Below, piece after piece: positions 37,928-46,044 of a stretch of DNA of 64,000 nucleotides. The DNA comes from Beijerinckiaceae bacterium. GTDB lineage: Bacteria > Pseudomonadota > Alphaproteobacteria > Rhizobiales > Beijerinckiaceae. The position numbers and the translations under genes are program-made. Every line of letters begins with the position of its first letter. Positions within the stretch are counted from its first letter, which is position 1. The stretch is taken from the NCBI GenBank assembly GCA_027531565.1, contig JAPZSB010000002.1, positions 62,001-126,000 of the forward strand. Reading direction: 5' to 3'. The notes beneath the pieces were generated by a model. It saw only the letters and a program-made list of their open reading frames with translations. It was not told the DNA's origin and searched no databases.

Positions 37928-38680
37928 TCAATAGGTCCCGCGGCCACCGGAAATGTCGAAGACGGCACCGGTCGAGAAGGCGCAGTCCTCGGAGGCAAGC
38001 CAGCAGGCCATGGCGGCGATCTCGTCGACCTGCACGAAGCGGCCCATCGGGATTTTCGAGAGCATGAACTGGATGAATTCGGGCTTCATCTGGTCGAAGA
38101 TCGCCGTCTTCGCCGCCGCCGGGGTGATGCAGTTCACCAGGATATTCGACGTGGCCAGTTCCTTGCCGAGCGATTTCGTCAGGGCGATCAGGCCGGCTTT
38201 CGAGGCCGAGTAATGCGAGGCATTCGGATTGCCTTCCTTGCCGGCGATCGAGGCGATGTTGACGATCCGGCCATAGCCGCCCTTCAGCATTTCCGGCACG
38301 ATGGCCCGGCAGACGAGATAGGGCGCGACGAGATTGACCTCGATGACCTGCCGCCAGACGGCAGGGTCAAGCTCCCAGAGGCGGGCATTGCCGCCGGTGA
38401 TCCCGGCATTGTTGACGGCAATGTCGATCCGCCCGTGGCGCGCCATGACAGCGGCCGTCGCTGCCGCGACGGAGGTCTCGTCCGTGAGCTGGACAAGATC
38501 GGTCGTGACCGGGCCGAGCGGGGCCAACGATCCCGCCGCCTCGGCGAGGGCGGCTGCGTCCATGTCCCACAGGACGGCCACGCCGCCGGAGCGAAGTACG
38601 CGTTCGGCAATGGCATAGCCGATGCCGCGCGCACCACCGGTGATGATCGCCACGCGATCCCGAAGATCCAACTGGTTCAT
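37928..38680 (-). CDS. Short-chain dehydrogenase/reductase
   Basis: Classical SDR of 250 residues with TGGARGIG (15-22), VNNAGITGG, IASIAGKEGNP, the YSASK catalytic pair and a C-terminal FDISGGRGTY. GGGAG precedes the ATG. It heads the minus-strand run of two SDRs, cupin, OsmC-type and sulfurtransferase genes. The two SDRs are clearly different from each other, so they may act on successive or alternative substrates. No regulator gene is adjacent. Confidence 0.9.
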   Translation of the reverse strand: MNQLDLRDRVAIITGGARGIGYAIAERVLRSGGVAVLWDMDAAALAEAAGSLAPLGPVTTDLVQLTDETSVAAATAAVMARHGRIDIAVNNAGITGGNARLWELDPAVWRQVIEVNLVAPYLVCRAIVPEMLKGGYGRIVNIASIAGKEGNPNASHYSASKAGLIALTKSLGKELATSNILVNCITPAAAKTAIFDQMKPEFIQFMLSKIPMGRFVQVDEIAAMACWLASEDCAFSTGAVFDISGGRGTY

Positions 38681-38813
38681 TTCACTCCCGCGAAAGGCTT
38701 TGGCGCGATGATCGCGTCTTGTCCGTCAAGGATAGACCCAGCCCGCCCGAGGAAACAATCGGGAATCGGCATCCCGGCACCGGTGATCTGACCGGGCCGG
38801 CCTCGCTTCAGGG

Positions 38814-38828
38814 TTAACGAGGTCTTAC
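38814..38828 (+). promoter_or_regulatory. CtrA-box-like site upstream of the TadG gene
   Basis: TTAA-CGAGGTC-TTAC has the CtrA layout TTAA-N7-TTAA with one mismatch in the last base. It is 111 bases before the TadG ATG, in an AT-rich stretch (38814-38890) that contrasts with the surrounding GC-rich DNA and also holds a GAGGT/ACCTC dyad (38819-38838). CtrA drives pilus genes in Caulobacter, which makes the site plausible but unproven. Confidence 0.4.
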
Positions 38829-38939
38829 CGCCAACCTCTAAATATCTATCTGACATTTAAGCGAATTTTCGCGCGGCAATGTTAGAGCTGGCAAATGTAG
38901 ACGTCGTTCGTGACGTCCGGTGAGGGGATGAGGTCCTGC

Positions 38940-40400
38940 ATGTCCGGTCTATTCAAGCTGTTTCGGGCGTTCCGGCGCGATACCAGCGGAAACTTCGTCA
39001 GCCTTTTTGCTCTCGGTGCGGTTTCCGTCATCGGCGTGACCGGGATGGCCGTCGATTACTCCCGGGCCGTGCAGATGCGGGCCTCCATCTTCGCCGCCGC
39101 GGATTCTGCTGCTCTCGCCGCTGCCCGCACCATGGGAACGGCGGCCGAGCGCGAGAAAGTGGCCAAGGATGTGTTCGCGGCCAACACGATCAAGCTGACC
39201 GATGCCTTCTCGCTGACCATGTCGCCGGAGAACATCACCAAGGACGGGGCCAATTACGGCTATCGCGTCCGCGCGAGCGGTTCGGTCAAGACCTATTTCG
39301 GCGGGATTTTCGGGCTCGACCAGGTCAGCATGGATGTGCTGGCGGAGGCGATCAGCACGATCTCCTCGAAGACCGAAATCGCCCTTGTCCTCGACACGAC
39401 CGGCTCGATGAGCGGCTGGAAGATGAATACGCTGAAAAAGGCGGCGGGCGACATGGTCGAAAATCTCAGCAAGCTGTCCGCCAAGCCGGACCAGCTGAGG
39501 TTCTCGGTGGTGCCCTTTGCCGAATACGTCAATGTCGGGCTCGCGAACCGCAACAAGCCCTGGCTCAATGTACCGGCGGATTATCAGGATCCGTCCAAGG
39601 AAGTGTGCTGGAAGCACAAGCCGGTCATCGGCGAGAAGAACTGCAAGCAGGAATGGGTGCCACCGAAACCCGGCAGCCCGCCGGGTACATGCTACAATGA
39701 CGGCGTTCCCTATAGTTGCGGGGGGTCGCAGCCGAAGGCCGGTTATTTCAAGCAGGTTTGCGAGAAGATCTACGGGCCGGAAGAGAAGAAGTGCCAGATC
39801 CAGCAGGGTGCCTGGCACAAGTGGCATGGCTGCGTCGGCTCGCGGAACCATCCGCTCGACACGCAGGATGGCAATTACGGCAACAAGATTCCCGGACTGA
39901 TGGATACGTGGTGCAGCGACACGCTGGTCGAGCTGACCTCGGATTTCAACAAGGTCAAGTCGATGATCAAGGGCCTCAGCCCGAGCGGCAACACCTACAT
40001 TCCGGCTGGCCTGATCTGGGGCTGGCGGACCTTGTCGGCGCAGGAGCCCTTCAGCGCGGCAACGAGCACGCCGACCGAACAGGTGCGCAAGTTCCTGGTG
40101 CTGATGACCGACGGCATGAACACCAAGTCGCCGACCTATCCACAGCACTGGGGTAGCGATACGGCCAAGTCCAATGATCTGGTCAAGAAGATCTGCGCCA
40201 ACATCGCAGCCGACAAGACCAGCGATATCCAGATCTACACGGTTGCCTTCGATGTGTCCGACGTGACCATCAAGACGCTGCTGAAGGATTGTGCGGCCAA
40301 CACCAAGGGCCAGTTCTTCGATGCGCAGAACTCCGACGAGTTCCTCGCCGCCTTCTCGAAGATCAGCGACATCATCGCGGAACTGCGCCTCAGCAAGTGA
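38940..40400 (+). CDS. TadG-like Flp pilus-associated protein with vWA domain
   Basis: 486-residue protein with one N-terminal membrane helix in a TadE/TadG-type segment (NFVSLFALGAVSVIGVTGMAVD, about 18-40) followed by a large extracytoplasmic von Willebrand A domain. The MIDAS motif is DTTGSMSG from residue 152, with TYIPAGL and MTDGMN later. A cysteine-rich insertion of about 110 residues (eight Cys, including HKWHGCVGSR) sits inside the vWA domain, as in other alphaproteobacterial TadG proteins. No other tad, cpa or flp gene is in the window. ATG 38940 has GAGG six bases upstream. A strong terminator follows. Confidence 0.88.
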   Translation: MSGLFKLFRAFRRDTSGNFVSLFALGAVSVIGVTGMAVDYSRAVQMRASIFAAADSAALAAARTMGTAAEREKVAKDVFAANTIKLTDAFSLTMSPENITKDGANYGYRVRASGSVKTYFGGIFGLDQVSMDVLAEAISTISSKTEIALVLDTTGSMSGWKMNTLKKAAGDMVENLSKLSAKPDQLRFSVVPFAEYVNVGLANRNKPWLNVPADYQDPSKEVCWKHKPVIGEKNCKQEWVPPKPGSPPGTCYNDGVPYSCGGSQPKAGYFKQVCEKIYGPEEKKCQIQQGAWHKWHGCVGSRNHPLDTQDGNYGNKIPGLMDTWCSDTLVELTSDFNKVKSMIKGLSPSGNTYIPAGLIWGWRTLSAQEPFSAATSTPTEQVRKFLVLMTDGMNTKSPTYPQHWGSDTAKSNDLVKKICANIAADKTSDIQIYTVAFDVSDVTIKTLLKDCAANTKGQFFDAQNSDEFLAAFSKISDIIAELRLSK

Positions 40401-40420
40401 CGGGTGCTCACAGAATGCAG

Positions 40421-40454
40421 AAAGGCCGGGGTAACCCGGCCTTTCGTGTTTTCC
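40421..40454 (+). terminator. Rho-independent terminator after the TadG gene
   Basis: AAAGGCCGGG, loop GTAA, CCCGGCCTTT, then CGTGTTTT. Ten perfect pairs with a T-rich tail, 20 bases after the stop. It also lies between two convergent genes and could act weakly in the other direction on the homogentisate dioxygenase transcript. Confidence 0.9.
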
Positions 40455-40472
40455 GCGCCTGCGCCGGGGTGG

Positions 40473-41840
40473 TTACCAGTTCGGCTCCTTGCGGGTCGGG
40501 TCAAAATGGCGTTCCAGCCCTGCCCAGCAATCGAGATACTCCGCATCAATCGATTTGAGCGTCGAGGCATAGGCCGTCAGGCGCTGCGGCAGGCGGGTCT
40601 CCAGCATGAAGGCCATGGTGCCCGCGAGCTTCACCGGCACCATCGGCTCGTTCGAGGCCTTGTCGAACGCCGGCGCATCCGGCCCATGGGGCAGCATCAT
40701 GTTGTGGAGGCTCATGCCGCCCGGCACGAAGCCCTTCGGCTTCGCGTCATAGACGCCGTAGATGAGCCCCATGAACTCGCTCATGATGTTGCGGTGATAC
40801 CAGGGCGGACGGAACGTGTTCTCGGCCACCATCCAGCGCTCCGGGAAGATCACGAAATCGATATTCGCGGTGCCGGCTTCGCCCGAGGGCGAGGTGAGCA
40901 CGGTGAAGATCGAGGGATCGGGATGGTCGAACTGGATCGCCCCGACCGGCGAGAAATGCCGGAGATCATATTTGTAGGGATAGTAATTGCCGTGCCAGGC
41001 CACGACATCGAGCGGCGATTGCCCGATTTCGGTGACGAACATCTCGCCGCACCATTTCACATAGAGCTGCGCCGGGCCGACCCTGTCCTCGTAGGCGGCG
41101 ACGGGTGTCTTGAAATCGCGGGCATTGGCCAGGCAATTGGCGCCGATCGGGCCGCGTTCCGGCAAGGTGAAGGCGCCGCCGTAATTCTCGCAGACATAGG
41201 CGCGGGCCGGGCCATCGACCAATTCGCAGCGGAAGATCACGCCGCGCGGGATCACGCAGATCTCGCCGGGCTCGATCTCGATGATCCCGAATTCAGTGCA
41301 GAAGCGGAGCCGGCCCTCCTGCGCGACGATCATCAGCTCGCCATCGGCATTGAAGACATACTCGTCCGTCATGGACTGCGTGACGAGGGCGATATGGGCC
41401 GCCATGCCGACCTGCCCCTCGGCATCCCCGGCCGTGGTGATCGTGTGAAGGCCGGTGCGGAAATTCAGGCCCTCAGCCGGCAGCGCGATCGGCATCCAGC
41501 GCATCTGGCCGATGGGCAGGGCCGATTCCTCTCGGTTCGGCGCGCTGCGGATCATGCCGGGGCTGGCCTTGCGGTAGCGGCCCTGATGCTTCACGCCGGG
41601 CTGGATCCGGTAGAGCCAGGAGCGCTCGTTGGTCGAGCGCGGGGCTGTGAAGGGCGAGCCGGAAAGCTGCTCGGCATAGAGGCCGTAATTGCATTTCTGG
41701 GGCGAATTCCGGCCCACCGGCAGGGCGTCGGGCAGGGCCTCCGTCTCGAAGGAATTGCCGAAACCCGTCATGTAGCGGAGGCCATTCCGGCCCTCGTCGC
41801 GGATCATGGCTCCTGCCCGCGCTTGCGCATGGATGTTCAT
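40473..41840 (-). CDS. hmgA: Homogentisate 1,2-dioxygenase
   Basis: Iron(II) enzyme that opens the ring of homogentisate in tyrosine/phenylalanine breakdown. The 455-residue product has the N-terminal [19 protein letters not shown]-like segment and [18 protein letters not shown]. The metal centre is supplied by [14 protein letters not shown] and [12 protein letters not shown]. Length is typical. AAGG lies about eight bases before the ATG. The later pathway enzymes, maleylacetoacetate isomerase and a true FahA, are not in this window. Confidence 0.97.
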   Translation of the reverse strand: MNIHAQARAGAMIRDEGRNGLRYMTGFGNSFETEALPDALPVGRNSPQKCNYGLYAEQLSGSPFTAPRSTNERSWLYRIQPGVKHQGRYRKASPGMIRSAPNREESALPIGQMRWMPIALPAEGLNFRTGLHTITTAGDAEGQVGMAAHIALVTQSMTDEYVFNADGELMIVAQEGRLRFCTEFGIIEIEPGEICVIPRGVIFRCELVDGPARAYVCENYGGAFTLPERGPIGANCLANARDFKTPVAAYEDRVGPAQLYVKWCGEMFVTEIGQSPLDVVAWHGNYYPYKYDLRHFSPVGAIQFDHPDPSIFTVLTSPSGEAGTANIDFVIFPERWMVAENTFRPPWYHRNIMSEFMGLIYGVYDAKPKGFVPGGMSLHNMMLPHGPDAPAFDKASNEPMVPVKLAGTMAFMLETRLPQRLTAYASTLKSIDAEYLDCWAGLERHFDPTRKEPNW

Positions 41841-41955
41841 GGATCTGCCTTCCTGCGATCATTTCCCCGCAGCCCAGCCTGACATGGCGATTCCCGCCCT
41901 TCGGCCACCTGCCAGCACGAGAATGCCGGGCTTCAGGCGGATTGGCAAGAAATTT

Positions 41956-41969
41956 GTTGCATGTGCAAC
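41956..41969. promoter_or_regulatory. Inverted repeat upstream of hmgA
   Basis: GTTGCA-TG-TGCAAC, six-base perfect arms, in the only AT-rich patch of the 132-base gap between the dienelactone hydrolase stop and hmgA. It lies about 116 bases before the hmgA start. The compact dyad fits a MarR- or IclR-type operator, but no regulator gene is adjacent. Confidence 0.5.
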
Positions 41970-41972
41970 TAA

Positions 41973-42893
41973 TCAGCCCGTCGGTGCCGGCGTGCCGAGA
42001 TGGCGGGCGAGGAAGGCGAGGCTGCGTTCCCAGGCCAGTTTCGCCGCTGCCGCGTCATAGCGGGCGGCATTGGCATCGTTGTTGAACGCGTGATCGACGC
42101 CGTCATACATGTGAAGCTCGAAGGTCTTGCCCGCGGCTTCCAAAGCTGTCCGGTAGGCGGGAATGCCGGCATTGATCCGCTCGTCCTTGCCCGCGTAGTG
42201 GAGCTGCAGGGCACCCGTGATGCCCGCCACCCGCTCTGCCGGGATCTGCCGGCCGTAATAGCTCACGCCAGCCCCCAGTGCCGGTTCCATGGCGAGCACC
42301 GCATTGACCATGCCGCCGCCCCAGCAGAAGCCCATGGCGCCGACCTTGCCGGTGGACAGCGGATGGGCCGCAAGGAAGCGCACGGTAGCCGCGATGCGGC
42401 GGGCGGCGGTCTCGGCATTGAGCTGGCCGATCATGTCGCGCGCCTTGTCCTCGTCTGCCGGCGTGCCGCCTTCCGGCGAGAGGGCGTCGATCCCCAGGGT
42501 GAGATAGCCCGCGAGCGCGCCACGCCGGGTCATGTCGCGGATATGCGGGTTGAGGCCGCGATTCTCGTGGATCATCACGAGGGCCGGGCGTTTCACGCGG
42601 TCCTTCGGTCCGACGAGATAGCCGGTCAGCCCGGCATCTGAACCCGGGATGGCCACCCGCTCCTCCGCGGCGAGGCGGGGATCGTCGGGCCGAACCGTTT
42701 CGGCGCGGGCATAATCATTCTGGAGCAGCGGCAGCAGCGCCGTGGCCGCCGCGACCGAGCCGGCCAGCCCGGTCAGGCGCTCGAAGAAGGCCCGGCGGTC
42801 CATCGCGCCATGGGTGAAACGATCATACAGGCGGATGACATCGTCAGACAGCTTCGGCGTGTTCGGATCAGACGAACTCTTCGGATCAGACAT
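41973..42893 (-). CDS. Dienelactone hydrolase family protein, probably Tat-exported
   Basis: Alpha/beta hydrolase of 306 residues. The catalytic Cys lies in MGFCWGGG, the conserved Glu in MIHENRGLNPHIRD, and the His in YDGVDHAFNND. An unusually long N-terminal part precedes the domain: about 30 hydrophilic residues, then a twin-arginine-like segment (DRRAFFERLTG, Arg33-Arg34) and a hydrophobic stretch AGSVAAATALLPLL, consistent with Tat export. The YghX-like subgroup shares this layout. ATG 42893 is chosen over a start 48 bases upstream. Substrate unknown. Confidence 0.88.
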   Translation of the reverse strand: MSDPKSSSDPNTPKLSDDVIRLYDRFTHGAMDRRAFFERLTGLAGSVAAATALLPLLQNDYARAETVRPDDPRLAAEERVAIPGSDAGLTGYLVGPKDRVKRPALVMIHENRGLNPHIRDMTRRGALAGYLTLGIDALSPEGGTPADEDKARDMIGQLNAETAARRIAATVRFLAAHPLSTGKVGAMGFCWGGGMVNAVLAMEPALGAGVSYYGRQIPAERVAGITGALQLHYAGKDERINAGIPAYRTALEAAGKTFELHMYDGVDHAFNNDANAARYDAAAAKLAWERSLAFLARHLGTPAPTG

Positions 42894-43022
42894 GGCGCAT
42901 CTCCCGATTCCGGCGCTGTTGCCGGCCCAGGGACGGAACATGGCATATCCCGGAGGGGAGTCGAGAGCGGGACGGCATCAACCCTTCGTGAGGGAAGGGT
43001 GTGGATCCGGATTGCGGACAAG

Positions 43023-43046
43023 AAAAAAGCGGCCCGAAGGCCGCTT
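43023..43046 (-). terminator. Rho-independent terminator after rplS
   Basis: On the minus strand AAGCGGCC, UUCG loop, GGCCGCTT, then a T-run. Eight perfect pairs capped by the very stable UUCG tetraloop. It begins seven bases after the rplS stop and closes the ffh-rpsP-rimM-HAD-trmD-rplS run. Confidence 0.96.
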
Positions 43047-43053
43047 CCGTTCG

Positions 43054-43434
43054 TCAACCGGCCGGCGTTTCCTTCCGGTCGGTGCGCTCGGCGATACGCG
43101 CCGACTTGCCGCGGCGATCGCGCAGGTAATACAGCTTCGCGCGGCGGACCTTGCCGCGGCGGACGAGCTTGATGGAATCGATGTTCGGCGAATAGAGCGG
43201 GAACACGCGCTCCACGCCTTCGCCATACGAAATCTTGCGGACGGTAAAGCTCTCGTTGAGGCCGCCGCCATTGCGCGCGATGCACACGCCTTCATAGGCC
43301 TGCACGCGGCTGCGATCGCCTTCCTTGACCTTCACGTTCACGATGACCGTATCGCCCGGGGCGAAATCCGGGATCTTCTTCTCGCCGAGAACGCGTTCGG
43401 CTTCTTCTTTTTCAAGCGTAGCAATGATGTCCAT
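43054..43434 (-). CDS. rplS: 50S ribosomal protein L19
   Basis: Ribosomal protein at the 30S-50S interface. The 126-residue product has [41 protein letters not shown] and the basic [20 protein letters not shown]. The C-terminal tail ([16 protein letters not shown]) is slightly longer than in E. coli, as in other alphaproteobacteria. ATG 43434 with AAAAGG upstream. It is 124 bases after trmD and is followed directly by a terminator. Confidence 0.98.
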   Translation of the reverse strand: MDIIATLEKEEAERVLGEKKIPDFAPGDTVIVNVKVKEGDRSRVQAYEGVCIARNGGGLNESFTVRKISYGEGVERVFPLYSPNIDSIKLVRRGKVRRAKLYYLRDRRGKSARIAERTDRKETPAG

Positions 43435-43558
43435 GGGACCAGACCTTTTCCGTTTCGCCTTATCCTGGCGGGCGTTTCGGGACGCTGTTGTGAGTTGAGG
43501 TGCGGGCGTTACACGATCCCGCACCGAATGTCACCCCCGAGGGGCAGAAAAAACGCAG

Positions 43559-44254
43559 TCAGCGGCGATATTTGGCCCAGAGATCCGGTCGTCGGCTCCG
43601 GGTGATTGCCTCCGCCTGCTCCTGCCGCCACCGTGCGATTGCGGCATGGTTGCCCGAGGTCAGGATATCGGGGATCTCCTCGCCTTCCCAGCTGCGCGGA
43701 CGCGTGTAATGCGGATATTCGAGCAGGCCCTGCTCGTGGCTCTCCTCGAGATCCGAGCCATCGCCGCCCATCACGCCCGGCAGCAGCCGGATGACGGCAT
43801 CGAGGACGACCTGTGCCGCGATCTCGCCGCCGGAGAGGACATAATCGCCGATCGACAGTTCCTGCAGGCCGCGCCCGGCAATCACCCGCTCGTCGACACC
43901 CTCGAAGCGCCCGCAGACCAGAACCGCGCCCGGGCCGGTGGCCAGTTCCCGCGCGAGAGCCTGATCGAAGACCCTGCCCCGGGGCGAGAGCAGGAAGCGC
44001 GGCCGCGTATCCTCTGCCGGGACGGCCGCATCGATGGCAGCGGCCAGCACGTCGGCGCGGATGACCATGCCCGGCCCGCCTCCGGCCGGCGTGTCATCCA
44101 CCGCCCGGTGGCGGCCGATGCCATGGTCGCGGATATCCTTGACCGTGAGGGACCAGAGCCCGCGCTGGAGCGCATCGCCCGCCAGCGACTGCCCGAGCGT
44201 GCCGGGAAACATGTCCGGCATCAGCGTCAGCACGGTGGCGCGGAAGCCGGCCAT
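43559..44254 (-). CDS. trmD: tRNA (guanine-37-N1)-methyltransferase TrmD
   Basis: SPOUT-class enzyme methylating G37 of tRNAs. The 231-residue product shows the trefoil-knot segment [16 protein letters not shown], the GGGPGMV loop, [16 protein letters not shown] and the C-terminal YPHYTRP with PDILTSGNH. The ATG lies two bases after the stop of the HAD-phosphatase gene, with GGGGAG upstream. Usually trmD directly follows rimM; here a HAD gene intervenes. Confidence 0.97.
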   Translation of the reverse strand: MAGFRATVLTLMPDMFPGTLGQSLAGDALQRGLWSLTVKDIRDHGIGRHRAVDDTPAGGGPGMVIRADVLAAAIDAAVPAEDTRPRFLLSPRGRVFDQALARELATGPGAVLVCGRFEGVDERVIAGRGLQELSIGDYVLSGGEIAAQVVLDAVIRLLPGVMGGDGSDLEESHEQGLLEYPHYTRPRSWEGEEIPDILTSGNHAAIARWRQEQAEAITRSRRPDLWAKYRR

Positions 44255-44256
44255 GG

Positions 44257-44919
44257 TCAGCGCCGCTCCCCGAGCAGGGGAAGGGCGGCGGTGAAATCGC
44301 GCAAGGTTGCCACGACATTGTCGAACGCGGCGAAGGCCTCGGCACCGAGCATCGTTTCCACTGCCACGGCACGCATGCCGGCGCGGCGGGCCGCCTCGAC
44401 GCCGAGCGGGGCATCCTCGAAGACGATGCAGGTTTCGGGCGCGATGCCCATCCGATCGGCAGCCGCGAGAAACATGTCCGGATGCGGTTTGCCGCGGAAC
44501 CCCTGGTTCGGCGAGACAATCGTCCGGAAGCGCGGCCTCAGGCCGAGAGTGTCGAGCACCACGGCGATATTGTCCGGCGGTGCGGCAGTGCCGACCGCCA
44601 TCGCGACGCCCCCGGCATCGGCGGCATCGAGCAGCACCTCCAGCCCGGTCATGGGCCGGACATGCGGCGCGTAGAGGCGGCGATAGGTCGCTTCCTTTTC
44701 CTCGCCCCGGCGGATGATTTCCTCGGCCGGCAGGTCCGGGAACAGCTCGCCGAGGATTTCCGGATTGGTGCGGCCGGCCGTCCGCGCGAAAAAGCCGGCC
44801 CGGTCGAAGGGCAGCCCATAGGCCTCGTGCCAGGCCTCCCAAGCATCGTCATGGTAGCGCATGTTGTCGACGATGGTGCCGTCCATGTCGAAGATCAGGC
44901 CGTGGACCGGTGCGGGCAT
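44257..44919 (-). CDS. HAD-superfamily phosphatase (beta-PGM/gph-like)
   Basis: 220-residue haloacid-dehalogenase hydrolase with motif [11 protein letters not shown] (nucleophile and acid Asp), motif II AVGTAA, motif III lysine in [10 protein letters not shown] and motif [13 protein letters not shown]. The helical cap lies between motifs I and II, as in beta-phosphoglucomutase and phosphoglycolate phosphatase relatives. The start overlaps the rimM stop by one base (GTGATG) and trmD follows after two bases, so it is firmly built into the ribosome-maturation operon. Substrate unknown. Confidence 0.9.
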   Translation of the reverse strand: MPAPVHGLIFDMDGTIVDNMRYHDDAWEAWHEAYGLPFDRAGFFARTAGRTNPEILGELFPDLPAEEIIRRGEEKEATYRRLYAPHVRPMTGLEVLLDAADAGGVAMAVGTAAPPDNIAVVLDTLGLRPRFRTIVSPNQGFRGKPHPDMFLAAADRMGIAPETCIVFEDAPLGVEAARRAGMRAVAVETMLGAEAFAAFDNVVATLRDFTAALPLLGERR

Positions 44920-45503
44920 CACCCCTCCTCGCCCATGCCGGACGGCCGGCGTTCAGGCTTTGCCAGATAGGCCGGGTCGATCACGATCCGGCGGCCGGGA
45001 ACGTCGACCAGCGGGGTTGCGAGGCGCGTGAAAGGCTGGAGCCAGGTGCCGCCGCCGGAAGCGGGGCGGATCTCCATCAGGTCGCCGGCGCCGAAATCAT
45101 GCAGGGCGAGGACCGTGCCGACCAGCGCACCGGCCTGATCATAGACCGGCAGGCCGATGAGATCGGCATGGTAGAACTCGTCCTCCTCCTCGGGCGGGGG
45201 GAGGCTGGCGCGGTCGACATAGAGCAGCGTGCCCGTCAGCGCCTTGATCCGGTCGCGGTCATCCTCGCCGGCGAATTTCACGACCAGCATGTCGTCCTTC
45301 AGGAACCGGCCCTGTTCGATCTCGAACAGCCGGCCATCCTCGGCGAAAAGCGGACCGTAATCGGCGATCGCCATCGGATCGGCGGTGAAGGCCTTGACCC
45401 GGCATTCGCCGCGCACGCCATGCGGGGCGCCGATCACCGCAAGGGCGACGCGGCTTTCCGGCGCGGGCGGCTTCGGCGCAGAGCGGGAGCGGGGTTTCTT
45501 CAT
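44919..45503 (-). CDS. rimM: 16S rRNA processing protein RimM
   Basis: Assembly factor for the 30S head, binding S19 via its PRC-barrel. The 194-residue product has a basic N-terminal extension (MKKPRSRSAPKPP), the RimM beta-barrel (IGAPHGVRGECRVKAFT) and the PRC part (DLIGLPVYDQAGALVGTVLALHDFGAGDLMEI). It lies 162 bases downstream of rpsP and overlaps the HAD gene by one base. Confidence 0.95.
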   Translation of the reverse strand: MKKPRSRSAPKPPAPESRVALAVIGAPHGVRGECRVKAFTADPMAIADYGPLFAEDGRLFEIEQGRFLKDDMLVVKFAGEDDRDRIKALTGTLLYVDRASLPPPEEEDEFYHADLIGLPVYDQAGALVGTVLALHDFGAGDLMEIRPASGGGTWLQPFTRLATPLVDVPGRRIVIDPAYLAKPERRPSGMGEEG

Positions 45504-45550
45504 GACCAATCCTTGAACTGCCGGACGGCAGGATGCCCCCGACAGCGAAA

Positions 45551-45595
45551 TGCCCGAGCATCGCCCGGGCATGGAGGCCCGCCGGAAAGCGGGCC
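45551..45595 (-). repeat. Paired hairpins in the rpsP-rimM gap
   Basis: Two inverted repeats: TGCCCG/CGGGCA (45551-45556 with 45566-45571) and GGCCCGC/GCGGGCC (45576-45582 with 45589-45595). Read in the operon direction, the second is met first and the first ends with a short ATTT. Without a real T-run they look like attenuating or processing hairpins, possibly lowering rimM expression relative to the ribosomal protein. Confidence 0.4.
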
Positions 45596-45665
45596 CGGTT
45601 GTTCAGGGCGGGGCAGCCGGGAATCCGGCCGCACCAGCCTTGTCACTCGGCAGAGCCGGATGTCC

Positions 45666-46004
45666 TTACTCGGCTGCGCCGGCCTTGGCAGCGGCGCGCT
45701 CGGCCATCTTCTTGCCCGGCTCGGCCTTTTTCGGGTTGTTGCGGGCTTCCCGCTTCACGATACCGGCGGCATCGAGGAAGCGCAGCACGCGATCAGTCGG
45801 CTGGGCGCCCTTGGCGATCCATTCCTTGGCCTTTTCGAGATCGATCACCACGCGCTCGGCCGAATCCTTGGCCAGCATCGGGTTGTAGGTGCCGATCTTC
45901 TCGAGGAAGCGGCCGTCGCGCGGGGCGCGGGCATCCGCCACCACGATGCGATAGACCGGGCGCTTCTTGGCGCCGCCACGGGCGAGACGAATTTTCAGAG
46001 ACAT
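45666..46004 (-). CDS. rpsP: 30S ribosomal protein S16
   Basis: 112-residue S16 with the family opening [20 protein letters not shown] and [10 protein letters not shown]. The C-terminal Ala/Lys-rich tail is typical of alphaproteobacteria. It follows ffh by 40 bases, the conserved ffh-rpsP order. Confidence 0.98.
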   Translation of the reverse strand: MSLKIRLARGGAKKRPVYRIVVADARAPRDGRFLEKIGTYNPMLAKDSAERVVIDLEKAKEWIAKGAQPTDRVLRFLDAAGIVKREARNNPKKAEPGKKMAERAAAKAGAAE

Positions 46005-46044
46005 GGGTTACTCCTGGATTTGCTCTGTTTCGATCAGGGAAAAC

